Shown piece by piece: positions 35,724 to 45,358 of a stretch of DNA of 64,000 nucleotides. Position numbers and translations under genes: made by a program. The DNA is from Niveispirillum lacus. GTDB taxonomy: Bacteria; Pseudomonadota; Alphaproteobacteria; Azospirillales; Azospirillaceae. Position 1 is the first letter of the stretch, and each line of letters starts with the position of its first letter. Where the stretch lies: assembly GCF_002251795.1 (NCBI RefSeq), contig NZ_NOXU01000025.1:124001-188000 (forward strand). Reading direction: 5' to 3'. Under the pieces are notes generated by a model that worked only from the letters and a program-made list of their open reading frames with translations, ran no database searches and was not told the origin of the DNA.

Positions 35724-35734
35724 ATTTAGCAAAT
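35724..35734. promoter_or_regulatory. LysR-type ATTT-N3-AAAT dyad
   Basis: ATTTAGCAAAT lies in the 141-bp divergent region, 25 bp before the LysR start. A GCAAT/ATTGC repeat surrounds it (35721-35743). It suits a LysR operator that could control the LysR gene and adhC-fghA. Confidence 0.4.
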
Positions 35735-35758
35735 GATTATTGCCATGTGGGAACAATC

Positions 35759-36637
35759 ATGGGCTCCTGGGACGGGATCGACAGCTTCATCGCCGTCTGT
35801 GAAACGGAAAGCTTTTCTGCCGCCGCGACCCGTCTGGGTGTTTCCACCTCCCATGTCAGCCGGGAGGTGGCGCGGCTGGAGGATCGGCTGCAGGTGCGCC
35901 TGCTCTACCGAACGACCCGACGGGTCAGCGTCACCGATGCCGGCCGCACCTTCCTGGAACGCTGCCGCCGGCTGGTGGAGGAACGGGAGGAGGCATTCGC
36001 GGCCGTCAGCGAAAGCGATGGCGCCCCGCGCGGTCATCTGCGTCTCACCTGTTCCATTGCCTATGGGGAGCGGTTCATTGTGCCCCTGGTCAACCGCTTC
36101 CTGCTGTCCCATCCGCAATTGTCCGTCAGCATCGATCTGACCAACCGACTGGTGGATCTGGTGGGCGAAGGCTTTGATCTGGCGGTGCGTACCGGCGCCA
36201 GCCTGAATGACAGCCGGTTGATCGCCGTGCAGTTGACGTCCCGCCGTCGTTATCTCTGTGCTGCTCCCGCCTATCTGGAACAGGTTGGCGCGCCCGTCAG
36301 CCTCGATGATCTGGCCCGCCATGAATGCCTGACGGGGACCGCCGAACTCTGGCATTTCGATGATCATGGCCAGCAGGTCTCCTTCCGGCCCGCTGGCAAT
36401 TGGCGTTGCAACAGCGGCTTTGCCGTGTTGGATGCCGCACGCCAGGGGCTGGGTCTTTGCCAACTCCCCGATTTCTATGTCGAAACGGACCTGGCCGCTG
36501 GAACCCTGGTCAGCCTGCTGGACCAGCACCGCCCACCCGATGAAGGCATCTGGGCCGTCTATCCCCACCGCCGCCACCTATCACCCAAGGTGTCATTGCT
36601 GGTCGACTATCTGAAACACCATGTCGGGCGGTTGTAG
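35759..36637 (+). CDS. LysR-family transcriptional regulator
   Basis: This 292-aa regulator has the N-terminal LysR helix-turn-helix (FIAVCETESFSAAATRLGVS, then SHVSREVARLEDRLQ) and a PBP2-like effector domain of the CrgA/YafC type. ATG 35759 is preferred over the in-frame GTG at 35747 as it fits the usual length. It is divergent from adhC-fghA and may respond to aldehydes or related stress; the effector is unknown. Confidence 0.88.
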   Translation: MGSWDGIDSFIAVCETESFSAAATRLGVSTSHVSREVARLEDRLQVRLLYRTTRRVSVTDAGRTFLERCRRLVEEREEAFAAVSESDGAPRGHLRLTCSIAYGERFIVPLVNRFLLSHPQLSVSIDLTNRLVDLVGEGFDLAVRTGASLNDSRLIAVQLTSRRRYLCAAPAYLEQVGAPVSLDDLARHECLTGTAELWHFDDHGQQVSFRPAGNWRCNSGFAVLDAARQGLGLCQLPDFYVETDLAAGTLVSLLDQHRPPDEGIWAVYPHRRHLSPKVSLLVDYLKHHVGRL

Positions 36638-36700
36638 CGCCTTGGCGCTTCGCCGCCCATGCAGGCGAAACGCCGTCATTTAACCTGCATATCGACAGAT

Positions 36701-36722
36701 CGCCGCCTTCCGATCGGCGGCG
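36701..36722 (+). terminator. Possible hairpin after the LysR gene
   Basis: CGCCGCC (36701-36707) pairs with GGCGGCG (36716-36722) around an 8-nt loop, 64 bp past the LysR stop and 49 bp before the next ATG. No T-run follows; it could equally be part of the leader of the lysine operon. Confidence 0.3.
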
Positions 36723-36770
36723 CCGGGCGGCACCATCTCCCCTAACAGTTTTCGGGAAACGGGGAGCAAT

Positions 36771-37841
36771 ATGAAGAACATCCTGCTGCTGGGCGCCGGC
36801 AAGATCGGCATCGCCATCACCCTGCTGCTGCGCCGGACCGGCGATTACACGGTCACCGTCGCCGACCACAGCGCCAACGCCTTGACGCGTTTTGCCGACC
36901 TGGGTGTGGACACGATCCAGTTGGACATTCATGACGGTGCAGCCCTGCGCGCGGCCATGGCCGGCAAATATGCGGTGCTGAACGCCCTGCCCTTCCACAC
37001 CACGGCCACCGTCGCCTACGGCGCCTATGATGCCGGGATTCATTATTTCGACCTGACCGAGGATGTGGCCAGCACCCGCATTGTAAAGGAGGTGGCCGCC
37101 AAGGCCGGCAGCGCCTTTGTCCCGCAATGCGGTCTGGCTCCCGGTTTCGTCTCCATCGCCGCGCATGGCCTTGCCGCCGGCTTTGACAGCCTGCGCGATG
37201 TGCAGTTGCGCGTCGGCGCCTTGCCGCGTTATCCGACCAACGCCCTGAAATATAACCTGACCTGGTCCACCGACGGCCTGATCAACGAATATCTGAACCC
37301 GTGCGAGGCGGTGCAGGACGGCAAGAATGTTGAGCTGCCCCCCCTGGAAGACCTGGAAGAATTTGCACTGGAAGGTGTGACATACGAGGCGTTCAACACC
37401 TCGGGCGGCCTGGGTTCGCTGACCGAGACGCTGGCCGGCAAGGTGGAAAACCTGACCTACAAGTCGGTCCGCTATCCGGGCCATTGCGCCATCATCAAGT
37501 TGCTGGTGGAAGACTTGCGCCTGGGCCGCCGCCGCGACCTGTTGAAGGAAGTGCTGGAAGAGGCACTGCCCATCACCATGCAGGATGTGGTGTTGGTCTT
37601 CTGCACCGTCAGCGGCAAGCGCCATGGCCGCCTGGAACAGGAAAGCATCGTCCGCCACATCCATGGCGAGGAGGTCGAAGGCCATTTCCTGTCGGCCATT
37701 CAGATGAGCACAGCCGCCGGCATCTGCGCCATGCTGGACCTGCAGGCCGCCGGTCACCTGCCGTCCAAGGGTTTTGTCCGTCAGGAACAAATGCCGCTGG
37801 ACCTGTTCCTTTCCAACCGTTTTGGAAAGGTTTATGCGTGA
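36771..37841 (+). CDS. Saccharopine dehydrogenase-family protein, probable L-lysine 6-dehydrogenase
   Basis: A single-domain saccharopine-dehydrogenase-like oxidoreductase of 356 aa. The nucleotide loop ILLLGAGKIGIAITLLL opens the protein, with YFDLTEDVAST, VPQCGLAPGFVSIAAHGLAA and the C-terminal substrate half. This size matches lysine 6-dehydrogenase (lysine to allysine/piperideine-6-carboxylate) more than two-domain saccharopine enzymes. The next gene encodes an ALDH7-type dehydrogenase that would take the product to 2-aminoadipate, and an Lrp regulator follows; together a lysine catabolism operon is likely. The exact reaction is inferred from context. Confidence 0.82.
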   Translation: MKNILLLGAGKIGIAITLLLRRTGDYTVTVADHSANALTRFADLGVDTIQLDIHDGAALRAAMAGKYAVLNALPFHTTATVAYGAYDAGIHYFDLTEDVASTRIVKEVAAKAGSAFVPQCGLAPGFVSIAAHGLAAGFDSLRDVQLRVGALPRYPTNALKYNLTWSTDGLINEYLNPCEAVQDGKNVELPPLEDLEEFALEGVTYEAFNTSGGLGSLTETLAGKVENLTYKSVRYPGHCAIIKLLVEDLRLGRRRDLLKEVLEEALPITMQDVVLVFCTVSGKRHGRLEQESIVRHIHGEEVEGHFLSAIQMSTAAGICAMLDLQAAGHLPSKGFVRQEQMPLDLFLSNRFGKVYA

Positions 37842-37845
37842 CCCA

Positions 37846-37878
37846 AAATGGGGATGGGTGCCGTACCCGTCCCCATTT
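37846..37878 (+). promoter_or_regulatory. Long intercistronic hairpin
   Basis: Arms AAATGGGGATGGGT (37846-37859) and ACCCGTCCCCATTT (37865-37878) form a 14-bp stem (one T.G pair) with a 5-nt loop, starting 4 bp after the dehydrogenase stop and ending 46 bp before the next ATG. No T-run follows, so it is more likely an mRNA stability or attenuation element than a full terminator. Confidence 0.65.
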
Positions 37879-37924
37879 CCCATAAAGCATAAACAAACAG
37901 CCATCCATACCGGAGTTCCGCCCC

Positions 37925-39427
37925 ATGTCCGCCACCGCCGCCCTTCTGGACCGTCTGGGCATTGCCCATCTCGTTGCCGACGGGGATATCGTGTCCCGCT
38001 CCCCCATTGATGGTGCCCGTCTGGGGGCCGTGAAAGCGCACAACGCCGCTGAGGTTGATGCCGCCCTGGCCCAGTCCGCCGCCGCCTTCAAGGCCTGGCG
38101 CACCGTCCCCGCCCCGCGCCGGGGCGAGTTGATCCGCTTGTTCGGTGAGGTGCTGCGCGAGCATAAGGCCGACTTAGGCGCGCTCGTCACGTTGGAAGCC
38201 GGCAAGATCGTCCAGGAAGGCCTGGGCGAAGTGCAGGAAATGATCGACATTTGCGACTTCGCCGTCGGCCTGTCGCGGCAGTTGCACGGCCTGACCATCG
38301 CGTCCGAACGTCCCCGTCACCGTATGGTGGAGACGTGGCAGCCGCTCGGCCCCGTCGCCATCATCACCGCCTTCAACTTCCCCGTGGCCGTCTGGGCCTG
38401 GAATGCGGCCCTGGCCTTGGTCTGCGGCGACCCGGTGATCTGGAAGCCCTCGGAAAAGACGCCGCTGACGGCACTGGCCACGCAGGCTTTGTTCGAAAAG
38501 GCCCTGGCCCGTTTCGGCGACGCGCCGGAAGGATTGTCGCAGTTGCTGTTCGGCCTGCGCGCGGTGGGTGAACAAATCGCCGCCGACCCCCGCGTGCCGC
38601 TCGTCAGCGCCACCGGTTCCACCCGCATGGGCCGCGAAGTGGCCCCGGTGGTCGCCAAGCGCTTTGGCCGGTCCATCCTGGAACTGGGCGGCAATAACGC
38701 CATGATCGTGACGCCCTCGGCCGATCTGAAACTGGCCGTGCGCGCCATCCTGTTCGCCGCCGTCGGCACCGCCGGTCAGCGCTGCACCACCCTGCGCCGC
38801 CTGATCGTGCATAATGACTGCTATGACAAGGTGGTGTCGGCGGTGAAGACGGCCTTCGCCGCCATTCAGCCGGGCGACCCGCGCCATGCGGGCACCCTGA
38901 TGGGTCCGCTGATCGACAAGGCCGCCTTTGACGCCGTGACCAAGGCCCTGGAGGCCGCCAAGGCACAGGGCGGCACCGTGCATGGCGGTGGCCGCGCCCT
39001 TTCGGACATCTTCCCCGAGGCTTGGTACGCCTACCCCGCCATCGCGGAAATGCCGTCTCAGACGGAGATCGTGAAGCACGAGACCTTCGGCCCCATCCTC
39101 TATGTCCTGCGTTACAGCGACTTCGAGGAGGCCGTGGCGATGCAGAACGATGTGCCGCAGGGCCTGTCGTCCAGCATTATGACCCGTGACCTGCTGGAGG
39201 CGGAGCGCTTCCTGGCGCCCGATGGCTCCGACTGTGGTATCGCCAATGTTAATATGGGGCCCAGCGGTGCCGAAATCGGTGGCGCCTTCGGGGGGGAGAA
39301 AGAAACGGGCGGCGGTCGCGAAAGCGGGTCCGACAGTTGGAAGCAGTATATGCGCCGCCAGACCTCGGCTATCAATTACGGCACCTCGCTGCCGCTGGCC
39401 CAGGGGATTGAGTTCCCGGAGCTGTGA
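37925..39427 (+). CDS. Aldehyde dehydrogenase, ALDH7/AmaB type (2-aminoadipate semialdehyde dehydrogenase)
   Basis: A 500-aa NAD-dependent aldehyde dehydrogenase with the antiquitin-like (ALDH7A1, AmaB/Pcd) pattern: ITAFNFPVAVWAWNAALALV, WKPSEKTPLTALAT, GSTRMGREVAPVVAKRFGRS, ELGGNNAMIV and the catalytic Cys in GTAGQRCTTLRR. FGGEKETGGGRESGSDSWKQ near the end is characteristic. It oxidises aminoadipate semialdehyde (from piperideine-6-carboxylate) to 2-aminoadipate. It is downstream of the lysine 6-dehydrogenase-like gene, separated by the hairpin at 37846. Confidence 0.93.
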   Translation: MSATAALLDRLGIAHLVADGDIVSRSPIDGARLGAVKAHNAAEVDAALAQSAAAFKAWRTVPAPRRGELIRLFGEVLREHKADLGALVTLEAGKIVQEGLGEVQEMIDICDFAVGLSRQLHGLTIASERPRHRMVETWQPLGPVAIITAFNFPVAVWAWNAALALVCGDPVIWKPSEKTPLTALATQALFEKALARFGDAPEGLSQLLFGLRAVGEQIAADPRVPLVSATGSTRMGREVAPVVAKRFGRSILELGGNNAMIVTPSADLKLAVRAILFAAVGTAGQRCTTLRRLIVHNDCYDKVVSAVKTAFAAIQPGDPRHAGTLMGPLIDKAAFDAVTKALEAAKAQGGTVHGGGRALSDIFPEAWYAYPAIAEMPSQTEIVKHETFGPILYVLRYSDFEEAVAMQNDVPQGLSSSIMTRDLLEAERFLAPDGSDCGIANVNMGPSGAEIGGAFGGEKETGGGRESGSDSWKQYMRRQTSAINYGTSLPLAQGIEFPEL

Positions 39428-39436
39428 TAGGATGCC

Positions 39437-39477
39437 GGGGCGGGTGGGCAACCATCCGCCCCGATGATCCGTTTTTT
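39437..39477 (+). terminator. Intrinsic terminator after the lysine operon
   Basis: GGGGCGGGTGG (39437-39447) pairs with CCATCCGCCCC (39452-39462), 11 bp with one G.T, loop GCAA. Six T follow from 39472. This is a good terminator 9 bp after the ALDH stop and 20 bp before the Lrp start; the Lrp gene may be read by leakage or from its own promoter. Confidence 0.75.
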
Positions 39478-39496
39478 CGTTTTGCCAAGGCCCCCG

Positions 39497-39940
39497 ATGG
39501 ACGCCACCGACGCCCAACAGGATGCCGTTGATACGGCCCTGCTCGCCCTCCTGAAGGCCAATGCCCGCGAACCGGCGGCGTCGCTGGCCCGCAAACTCGG
39601 ACTGGCGCGGTCGTCGGTGCAGGCCCGTATCGCCCGGCTGGAACGGCTGGGCATTATCCAGGGCTATACGCTGCGCCAGGATCCGGGCAGCAGCCGGCTG
39701 ATCCGCGCCTATGTGCTGCTCTCCACCAATCCTAAGATGCTGTCGCGTATCGTGGCAGAGGTGAAGCGCATCACCGAGGTGGAAAGCCTGTCCGCCATCT
39801 CGGGCACCTACGACATGATGGCCGTCATTGCGGCGCAGTCGGTGCAGGATATCGACCGGGTTCTGGACCTGCTGGGGCAGGTGCAGGGGGTGGAACGCAC
39901 CATGTCGTCCCTGGTCCTGTCGGACAAGTTCAGGCGATAG
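39497..39940 (+). CDS. Lrp/AsnC-family regulator
   Basis: A 147-aa regulator from ATG 39497 (AAGG 7 bp upstream). N-terminal winged helix: DTALLALLKANAREPAASLA, then GLARSSVQARIARLERLGII. The C-terminal RAM (ligand-binding) domain is intact (EVESLSAISGTYDMMAVIAA). Such proteins sense amino acids; placement after the lysine catabolism operon points to lysine or its breakdown products. Its end overlaps the convergent coxM-like gene by 11 bp. Confidence 0.88.
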   Translation: MDATDAQQDAVDTALLALLKANAREPAASLARKLGLARSSVQARIARLERLGIIQGYTLRQDPGSSRLIRAYVLLSTNPKMLSRIVAEVKRITEVESLSAISGTYDMMAVIAAQSVQDIDRVLDLLGQVQGVERTMSSLVLSDKFRR

Positions 39941-40715
39941 CGCGGCGCGCCAGCACTCCGACGAGATGCGCCCGATATGCCGCGTCGGCATGCATATCGC
40001 TGTTCAACCCCTCGGCGTCCAGCACCAAGCCATCCAGCGCATCCGCACTGAACCGTGCGCTCAGCGCCGCTTCCGCTGCGTGCCAGCGGAAGACGGAAGG
40101 CCCGGCACCCGTCACCGCCGCGCGAACCGCGTCCCCCCGCTTGGCGACAAATACGCCGGCCATCGCATAGCGGCTGGCCGGATTGGAAAACTTGGCATAG
40201 CGGGCATGGGAGGCGGCGGGGAAGAAGAGGGAGGTCATCACCTCGCCCGGCTGCAAGGCGGTTTCAAACAGGCCGGTGAAGAACGCACCGCCCGCAATAT
40301 CCCGGCGGTCGGTGCGGATAATGGCATCCAGCGCGACCACCGCCGCCGGATAATCCGCCGCCGGGTCGGCATTGGCGATGGACCCGCCAATGGTGCCGCG
40401 GTTGCGCACCTGGGCATCGCCAATATGCGCCGCCAGATCGGCCAGCCCCGGCAGCACCGCGCGCACAAGCGCGTTACGGGCCACGGCGGCATGCGTCGCC
40501 ATGGCGCCGATACGCACCCCGTCGCCCTCCGCCACAATCTCCCGCAATCCGGGAACGGCGGACAGATCCACCAGGGCGCTGGGCATGGCCAGACGCTGTT
40601 TCAGGGTGGGGATCAGGGTCTGGCCGCCCGCCAGGACCTTGGCATCCTCGTCCGCGATCAACAGCGCGACCACATCGGCCAGCGCAGTCGGGCGGTGATA
40701 ATCGAACCCGTACAT
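39930..40715 (-). CDS. FAD-binding (CoxM-like) subunit of a molybdenum hydroxylase
   Basis: A 261-aa medium subunit of the xanthine dehydrogenase/CO dehydrogenase family that carries FAD. MYGFDYHRPTALADVVALL opens it; the FAD-binding motifs AGGQTLIPTLKQRLAMP and HIGDAQVRNRGTIGGSIANA (flavin loop) are present. It follows the [2Fe-2S] subunit gene by 4 bp. The catalytic molybdopterin subunit (CoxL) is not beside it: the next gene is the convergent Lrp. It is either a partner for a distant CoxL, or a remnant. Substrate unknown. Confidence 0.88.
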   Translation of the reverse strand: MYGFDYHRPTALADVVALLIADEDAKVLAGGQTLIPTLKQRLAMPSALVDLSAVPGLREIVAEGDGVRIGAMATHAAVARNALVRAVLPGLADLAAHIGDAQVRNRGTIGGSIANADPAADYPAAVVALDAIIRTDRRDIAGGAFFTGLFETALQPGEVMTSLFFPAASHARYAKFSNPASRYAMAGVFVAKRGDAVRAAVTGAGPSVFRWHAAEAALSARFSADALDGLVLDAEGLNSDMHADAAYRAHLVGVLARRAIA

Positions 40716-40719
40716 GGGC

Positions 40720-41196
40720 TTACCCTTCCCGCATGGCCTGGGCGCCAGCGCGCACAGCCTTGACGATATTCTGATATCCCGTACAGCGGCAGAGATTGCC
40801 CTCCAACCCTTCGCGGATCGTCGCCTCCTCCAGATCGCGGGCCGTCCGGGCCAACTCAATAGCCCCCATCACCATGCCCGGCGTACAGAACCCGCATTGC
40901 AGACCATGATGCTCCCGAAACGCCGCCTGCATCGGGTGCAAGGCCCCGTCCGGCCCCGTAATCCCCTCAATGGTCAGCACGTCGGCGCCATCGGCCTGGA
41001 CCGCCAGTACGGCACAGCTTTTTACGGACAATCCGTCCAGATGTACCGTGCAGGCCCCGCACTGGCTGGTATCACACCCGACATGGGTGCCGGTCAGGCC
41101 CAGCTCATCGCGCAACAACTGCGACAGCAGCAGGCGCGGGTCCACCTCAAGGCTTACCGGTGCGCCATTCACGGTCAGAGTAATCGCAACGGACAT
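40720..41196 (-). CDS. [2Fe-2S] (CoxS-like) subunit of a molybdenum hydroxylase
   Basis: This small subunit (158 aa) carries two [2Fe-2S] clusters: plant-type [15 protein letters not shown] near residue 42, with SVKSCAVLA, and the C-terminal [11 protein letters not shown] ... CRCTGYQNI cluster. It transfers electrons from the molybdenum centre to FAD. ATG 41196 is used with GAGAGG upstream; a GTG at 41214 is less likely. It heads a two-gene unit with the coxM-like gene and no large subunit. Confidence 0.92.
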   Translation of the reverse strand: MSVAITLTVNGAPVSLEVDPRLLLSQLLRDELGLTGTHVGCDTSQCGACTVHLDGLSVKSCAVLAVQADGADVLTIEGITGPDGALHPMQAAFREHHGLQCGFCTPGMVMGAIELARTARDLEEATIREGLEGNLCRCTGYQNIVKAVRAGAQAMREG

Positions 41197-41257
41197 GGGG
41201 CAAACCTCTCGCACTACAGCAGCCTGGGCCTTATCTGGCCCGCCGCCATACCCGTCG

Positions 41258-44200
41258 TCAATCCACCTCCTTCGGCGCCAGCAACAGATACATGGCCGGT
41301 GTCACCAGACGCGACAGCACCGTGGAAGAGATCAATCCACCGATGATGACCGCAGCCAACGGCGAATAGAGGCCCGAACCGCCCAGCGCCAGGGGCAGTA
41401 GACCGCCGATGGCGGTGACGGAGGTCAGCAGTACCGGCAAAAACCGTACCTCGCCCGCTTCCTCAATCGCAGCCTTCAGCGGCGTGCCGGCGCGGCGCAA
41501 CTGGGTGGTGAAATCGACCAGCAGGATGGAGTTCTTGATCTCGATCCCGATCAGCGCGATGAAGCCGATCACGGCGGTGAAGGACAGGGTGTATCCAGTC
41601 ACGAACAGCGCCACCATGCCGCCGATAATACCCAGCGGGATGACGCCGGCCACCACGGCGGTGGTGGCAAAACTGCGGAATTCCAGGATCAGGACGGCCA
41701 TGATCCCGAACATAGCCACCAGGATGGCACCTGACAGGCCGGCGAAGCTTCGTGACCGGCTCTCTGCCTCTCCACCCGTCATCAACCGGTAACCCGGCGG
41801 CAAGGCCAGGGCTGAGAGCTGTTCGCCAATGGCACGGGTGACGCGGTCAGTGTTAAAGCCGGTGGCTGTGAAGGCCGTGATCGTCACTGCACGCTCACGG
41901 TTGAACCGATCAATGCGGGCAGGACCGGTGATAAAGTGCGGATCGCTGATCGCTGACAGCGGTACGGCCCCCGCCGCCCCCGGCACCCGGATATCGGCCA
42001 GCACATCCAGTTCATGCCGCCCCTCCATGGGCAGGCGCAGGGTGACGGGATAGTCATCGCCGTCGCTTTCCCGATAGGTCGCCACCGCTTCGCCGGACAG
42101 TGACAAGCGCACGGCGCGGTCCACCGCTCCCGCCGGCACACCCAGCACGCCCGCCTTGTCCAGGTCGATACCCAGATCCAGGTCGGTGCGGTCCAGGCGC
42201 AGCGGGTTGACCACGTCGCGCGATCCGGCCGTGCCCTCAATGATGGCGGTCACCTTGGCCGCCAGTTCCTTCAGGACCGGCAGTTCCGGGCCAAGGATAC
42301 GGACCGCGATGGGCGCCTCAATCGGCGGGCCATTCTCGAACACCCGCACGATGATCTGCGCACCGGGATAGGCCGCCAACCGCGTCCGCAGCTTGTCCAG
42401 TTCCGCCGTGCTCTGCTTTCCCTTCCACTGCGTCAGGCCGACAAAGATCGCGCCATGGGTGGGGTCATCTTCGCGTGGGCTGATGTTGTAATAGATACGG
42501 GGATTGCCATGCCCGGCATTGGCCATGACAAAGCGCACATCCGGCATTTGCTTGACCTGTTCCTCAACGAACCTCACTGCCTTGTCGGTTTCCGCCAGCG
42601 GCGCACCGTCGGGCAGGTCGATCTCGATCAGGAATTGCGGAATATCGGCCGGTGGAAACAGGCTGAAACCGATACGCGGCACCAGGGCAATGGACCCCAC
42701 AAACAGCAATGATGCGATCAGCACGGTGACGCCGGGCCTTTCCAAGGCTCTGTGCAGAACGGGGCGATAAACGGCATGGATGGCCCCCATCACCCATTGC
42801 AGGGCCTTGTTGCCCTCCGGGTCCTCGTGACGCGACAGGATGCGTGCGGCCAGGAACGGGATCATGGTCAGCGCCACGAATAAGGACGCGGCAACGGTGG
42901 CCAGCACTGACACAGGTAGCGACTTGATGAACTTGCCCGACCCTTCGGGCAGAAACATCAGCGGCAGGAACGCCAGCAACAGGGTGGCGGTGCAGCCCAG
43001 GACAGCGACGGCAATCTGCCGCGTGCCCTCAATCGCCGCTTCCTCCCGGCTTTTGCCCATGCGCAGGTGCCGGGCGATATTCTCGGTCACCACAATACTA
43101 TCATCGACCAGCAGACCCAGTGACAGCACAAAGCCGGCAATGGATAATTGGTTCAACGTGAAGCCGGTGAAGTGCAAGACGGTCACGCCGATGGCCAGTG
43201 ACAGCGGAATGGCCAGCATCACCACCAGCGATGCACGCAGACCCAGCGGGATCAGGGTGACCAGCACCAGTCCCAGCGCGATGGCGAAATCACGGAACAG
43301 GGTCGATAGGCGTTTGGCCACATTCTCTGACTGATCGAATCCACGCTCTAACTGGATATTGGGCGGCAGGGTTCGCTCAAACGCATCCAGTGCCTGATAG
43401 GTGGCTTTCTTCAGATCGAAGATATTCTGGCCCGGCTTCTGGTTGGCCGTGATGAAAACAGCCCGCTTGCCACTGAACCGCGCAATATGGTTGGCTTCAT
43501 CCGCCGCCCAGGTGACCTCGGCCACATCGCGCACCCGTACCACGCGGCCGTCGGCCGCTCGTACAACCGTGTTGGCAATATCGTCCAGCGTGTCGAAATC
43601 GCCCTCGGTCTTCACCGTAAAGCGCCGTTCCCCGGCATGCAGGGCGCCCAGCGGCACCGCCGCCCCTTCTGCCTTCAAGGCATCGGCCACCGCCGTGACG
43701 GGCAGGCGCAGTTCGGCCAGTCGCCCCGCATCAATGGCGACACGAACCTCTGTCCGCTCTTCTCCCCATATCTCGCTTTCCCAGACGCCGGGAACCCGGT
43801 CGATGATATCGCGCAGATCATCGGCACGTTTGCGCAACTCCAAGGCCGACACGCCGTCGCCAACCAGGGCCACCTGCATGAAATTGGTCAGCGCTGTATT
43901 GAACTTCTTCACCTCCAGCCGGACCAGACCCGCTGGCAGGGTGGGGCGTATGGCATTCACCTCCCGCACCACCTGATCGTATTTGCGCTCTGCATCAGCG
44001 GACCAGTCGAACTCGACGGTGATCACCGCCACGCCGTCCCTTGTCCGCGAGGTGAGTTTGGTAATGTCATCCAGACTGTCGATGGCATCTTCCAGCGGGT
44101 CGGTGACCTGCTTTTCCAAATCAATCGTATCGGCCCCCGGCAGAACCGCGACCACCAGCACCGTGGGAATGGGAAAGCTGGGATCTTCGGCACGCGGGAT

Positions 44201-44296
44201 GGACAGAAGCGAGCTGACGCCCATGGCGGCCAGCATGGCGAACAGGACCAGTGTGAATTGCCACTGGCGCACGGAGAAAGCGGCGATATTGCCCAT
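41258..44296 (-). CDS. RND efflux pump inner-membrane transporter (AcrB/MexB-like)
   Basis: A 1012-aa resistance-nodulation-division transporter with 12 membrane helices and two large periplasmic loops. N-terminal [20 protein letters not shown]; helix 4 carries the proton-relay aspartates ([16 protein letters not shown]), and [14 protein letters not shown] lies in the C-terminal half. The length fits HAE1-type drug efflux pumps. It is the second gene after an adaptor protein (3-bp gap), but no outer-membrane factor is encoded nearby; a TolC-type protein elsewhere would complete it. Confidence 0.94.
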   Translation of the reverse strand: MGNIAAFSVRQWQFTLVLFAMLAAMGVSSLLSIPRAEDPSFPIPTVLVVAVLPGADTIDLEKQVTDPLEDAIDSLDDITKLTSRTRDGVAVITVEFDWSADAERKYDQVVREVNAIRPTLPAGLVRLEVKKFNTALTNFMQVALVGDGVSALELRKRADDLRDIIDRVPGVWESEIWGEERTEVRVAIDAGRLAELRLPVTAVADALKAEGAAVPLGALHAGERRFTVKTEGDFDTLDDIANTVVRAADGRVVRVRDVAEVTWAADEANHIARFSGKRAVFITANQKPGQNIFDLKKATYQALDAFERTLPPNIQLERGFDQSENVAKRLSTLFRDFAIALGLVLVTLIPLGLRASLVVMLAIPLSLAIGVTVLHFTGFTLNQLSIAGFVLSLGLLVDDSIVVTENIARHLRMGKSREEAAIEGTRQIAVAVLGCTATLLLAFLPLMFLPEGSGKFIKSLPVSVLATVAASLFVALTMIPFLAARILSRHEDPEGNKALQWVMGAIHAVYRPVLHRALERPGVTVLIASLLFVGSIALVPRIGFSLFPPADIPQFLIEIDLPDGAPLAETDKAVRFVEEQVKQMPDVRFVMANAGHGNPRIYYNISPREDDPTHGAIFVGLTQWKGKQSTAELDKLRTRLAAYPGAQIIVRVFENGPPIEAPIAVRILGPELPVLKELAAKVTAIIEGTAGSRDVVNPLRLDRTDLDLGIDLDKAGVLGVPAGAVDRAVRLSLSGEAVATYRESDGDDYPVTLRLPMEGRHELDVLADIRVPGAAGAVPLSAISDPHFITGPARIDRFNRERAVTITAFTATGFNTDRVTRAIGEQLSALALPPGYRLMTGGEAESRSRSFAGLSGAILVAMFGIMAVLILEFRSFATTAVVAGVIPLGIIGGMVALFVTGYTLSFTAVIGFIALIGIEIKNSILLVDFTTQLRRAGTPLKAAIEEAGEVRFLPVLLTSVTAIGGLLPLALGGSGLYSPLAAVIIGGLISSTVLSRLVTPAMYLLLAPKEVD

Positions 44297-44299
44297 GGC

Positions 44300-45349
44300 T
44301 TATTTCCCCGCCGGTGCGATGCTGATGGCACTATCGGGCCGCAGGTAGGCACCACCGGCGGAGACCACCTGTTCGCCTTCCGCCAGACCGGCCGCGACCA
44401 GCAGATCGGCACCACGCAGACCCGCCACCTTCACTTGCCGCCGTTCCACCCCCTTGCCATCGGCCTTTACGACATAAAGGGTGGCCAGATCGCCGAACCC
44501 TTCGATAATGGCCGACGCCGGTACGGCCAGAGGTGGTGGGGTATTGCCTGATTTCGGGGCGATGAACAGGGTGACGATGCGTCCACTGGACAGATCGGCC
44601 GGGGCTTCGGGCAGGGTCACTTCCACATCGAACACCCCGGTGCCCGTCGCGCTTTTGGCGGCGATGCGGGTCACCTGGCCCGTCAGCTTACCGTTGGGCA
44701 GGGCCAGTTCCACTGCATTGCCAGTGCCGATAAGGGCCACATCGCGGTCGGACAGGCCGGCGCGCACGATGACCCCGCTTTCTCGATCCCCAATGACCAG
44801 GGCCGTCGTGCCGGCGGGTACGATCTGCCCTGGTTCCAGCGGTCGGGCCAGAACCACGCCATCGGCGGGGGCCGAAATCTCCGACAGGCCGCGGTTGAAG
44901 GCGATGGCGTCACGGTCGGCCTGCGCCGTGTCCAGTGCCGACTTGGCGGCATCCACCCGCGCCTTTTCCACAAAGCCCTTGGCAACCAGCGGCAGCAGCC
45001 GGTCAAGATCCTGCCGCGCCTTCGTGACGCGCGCATCGGCGGCGCGCAACTGCGCATCCACCTCTGTCACCTGGATACGGGCCAGACGTTGGCCGCGCGT
45101 CACCGGATCGGCGATATCAACCTGGAACCCCTCTACCTTACCCGCCACCTTGAAGGAGAGCGGGATCTCCCGCTTGAAAGCGATGGTGCCGGTCGCTTTC
45201 ACCCATTCCGCCTCTGGTGCAGGGCGCGCGGCACTGACTGTAACGGGTACAGGCGGGGTCGCGGGGGCCGCTTGTGCTGCGTCGGGATCATCCTTGCCGC
45301 ATGCGGAAAGGGCCAGAACAAGGATCAGGAGAAGGGACGCGCGCAGCAT
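44300..45349 (-). CDS. RND efflux periplasmic adaptor, lipoprotein (MFP/HlyD type)
   Basis: A 349-aa membrane-fusion protein with a lipoprotein signal (LLLILVLALSAC, then GKDD). A long alpha-hairpin (VDAQLRAADARVTKARQDLD) lies between lipoyl halves, where the second lipoyl half contains ISAPADGVVLARPLEPGQIV; the beta-barrel (DVALIGTGNAVELAL) follows. It links the RND transporter to an outer-membrane channel. It begins 10 bp from the TetR-type dyad, so direct control by the divergent TetR is likely. Confidence 0.93.
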   Translation of the reverse strand: MLRASLLLILVLALSACGKDDPDAAQAAPATPPVPVTVSAARPAPEAEWVKATGTIAFKREIPLSFKVAGKVEGFQVDIADPVTRGQRLARIQVTEVDAQLRAADARVTKARQDLDRLLPLVAKGFVEKARVDAAKSALDTAQADRDAIAFNRGLSEISAPADGVVLARPLEPGQIVPAGTTALVIGDRESGVIVRAGLSDRDVALIGTGNAVELALPNGKLTGQVTRIAAKSATGTGVFDVEVTLPEAPADLSSGRIVTLFIAPKSGNTPPPLAVPASAIIEGFGDLATLYVVKADGKGVERRQVKVAGLRGADLLVAAGLAEGEQVVSAGGAYLRPDSAISIAPAGK

Positions 45350-45358
45350 GGCACACCT

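Noticed and set aside
38174-39991. 605-aa frame antisense to the aldehyde dehydrogenase
   Set aside because: Repetitive His/Arg/Gly shadow; the plus-strand enzyme has all catalytic motifs.
43487-44551. 354-aa frame antisense to the RND transporter
   Set aside because: Shadow; no signal, no domain, and conflicts with an intact pump gene.
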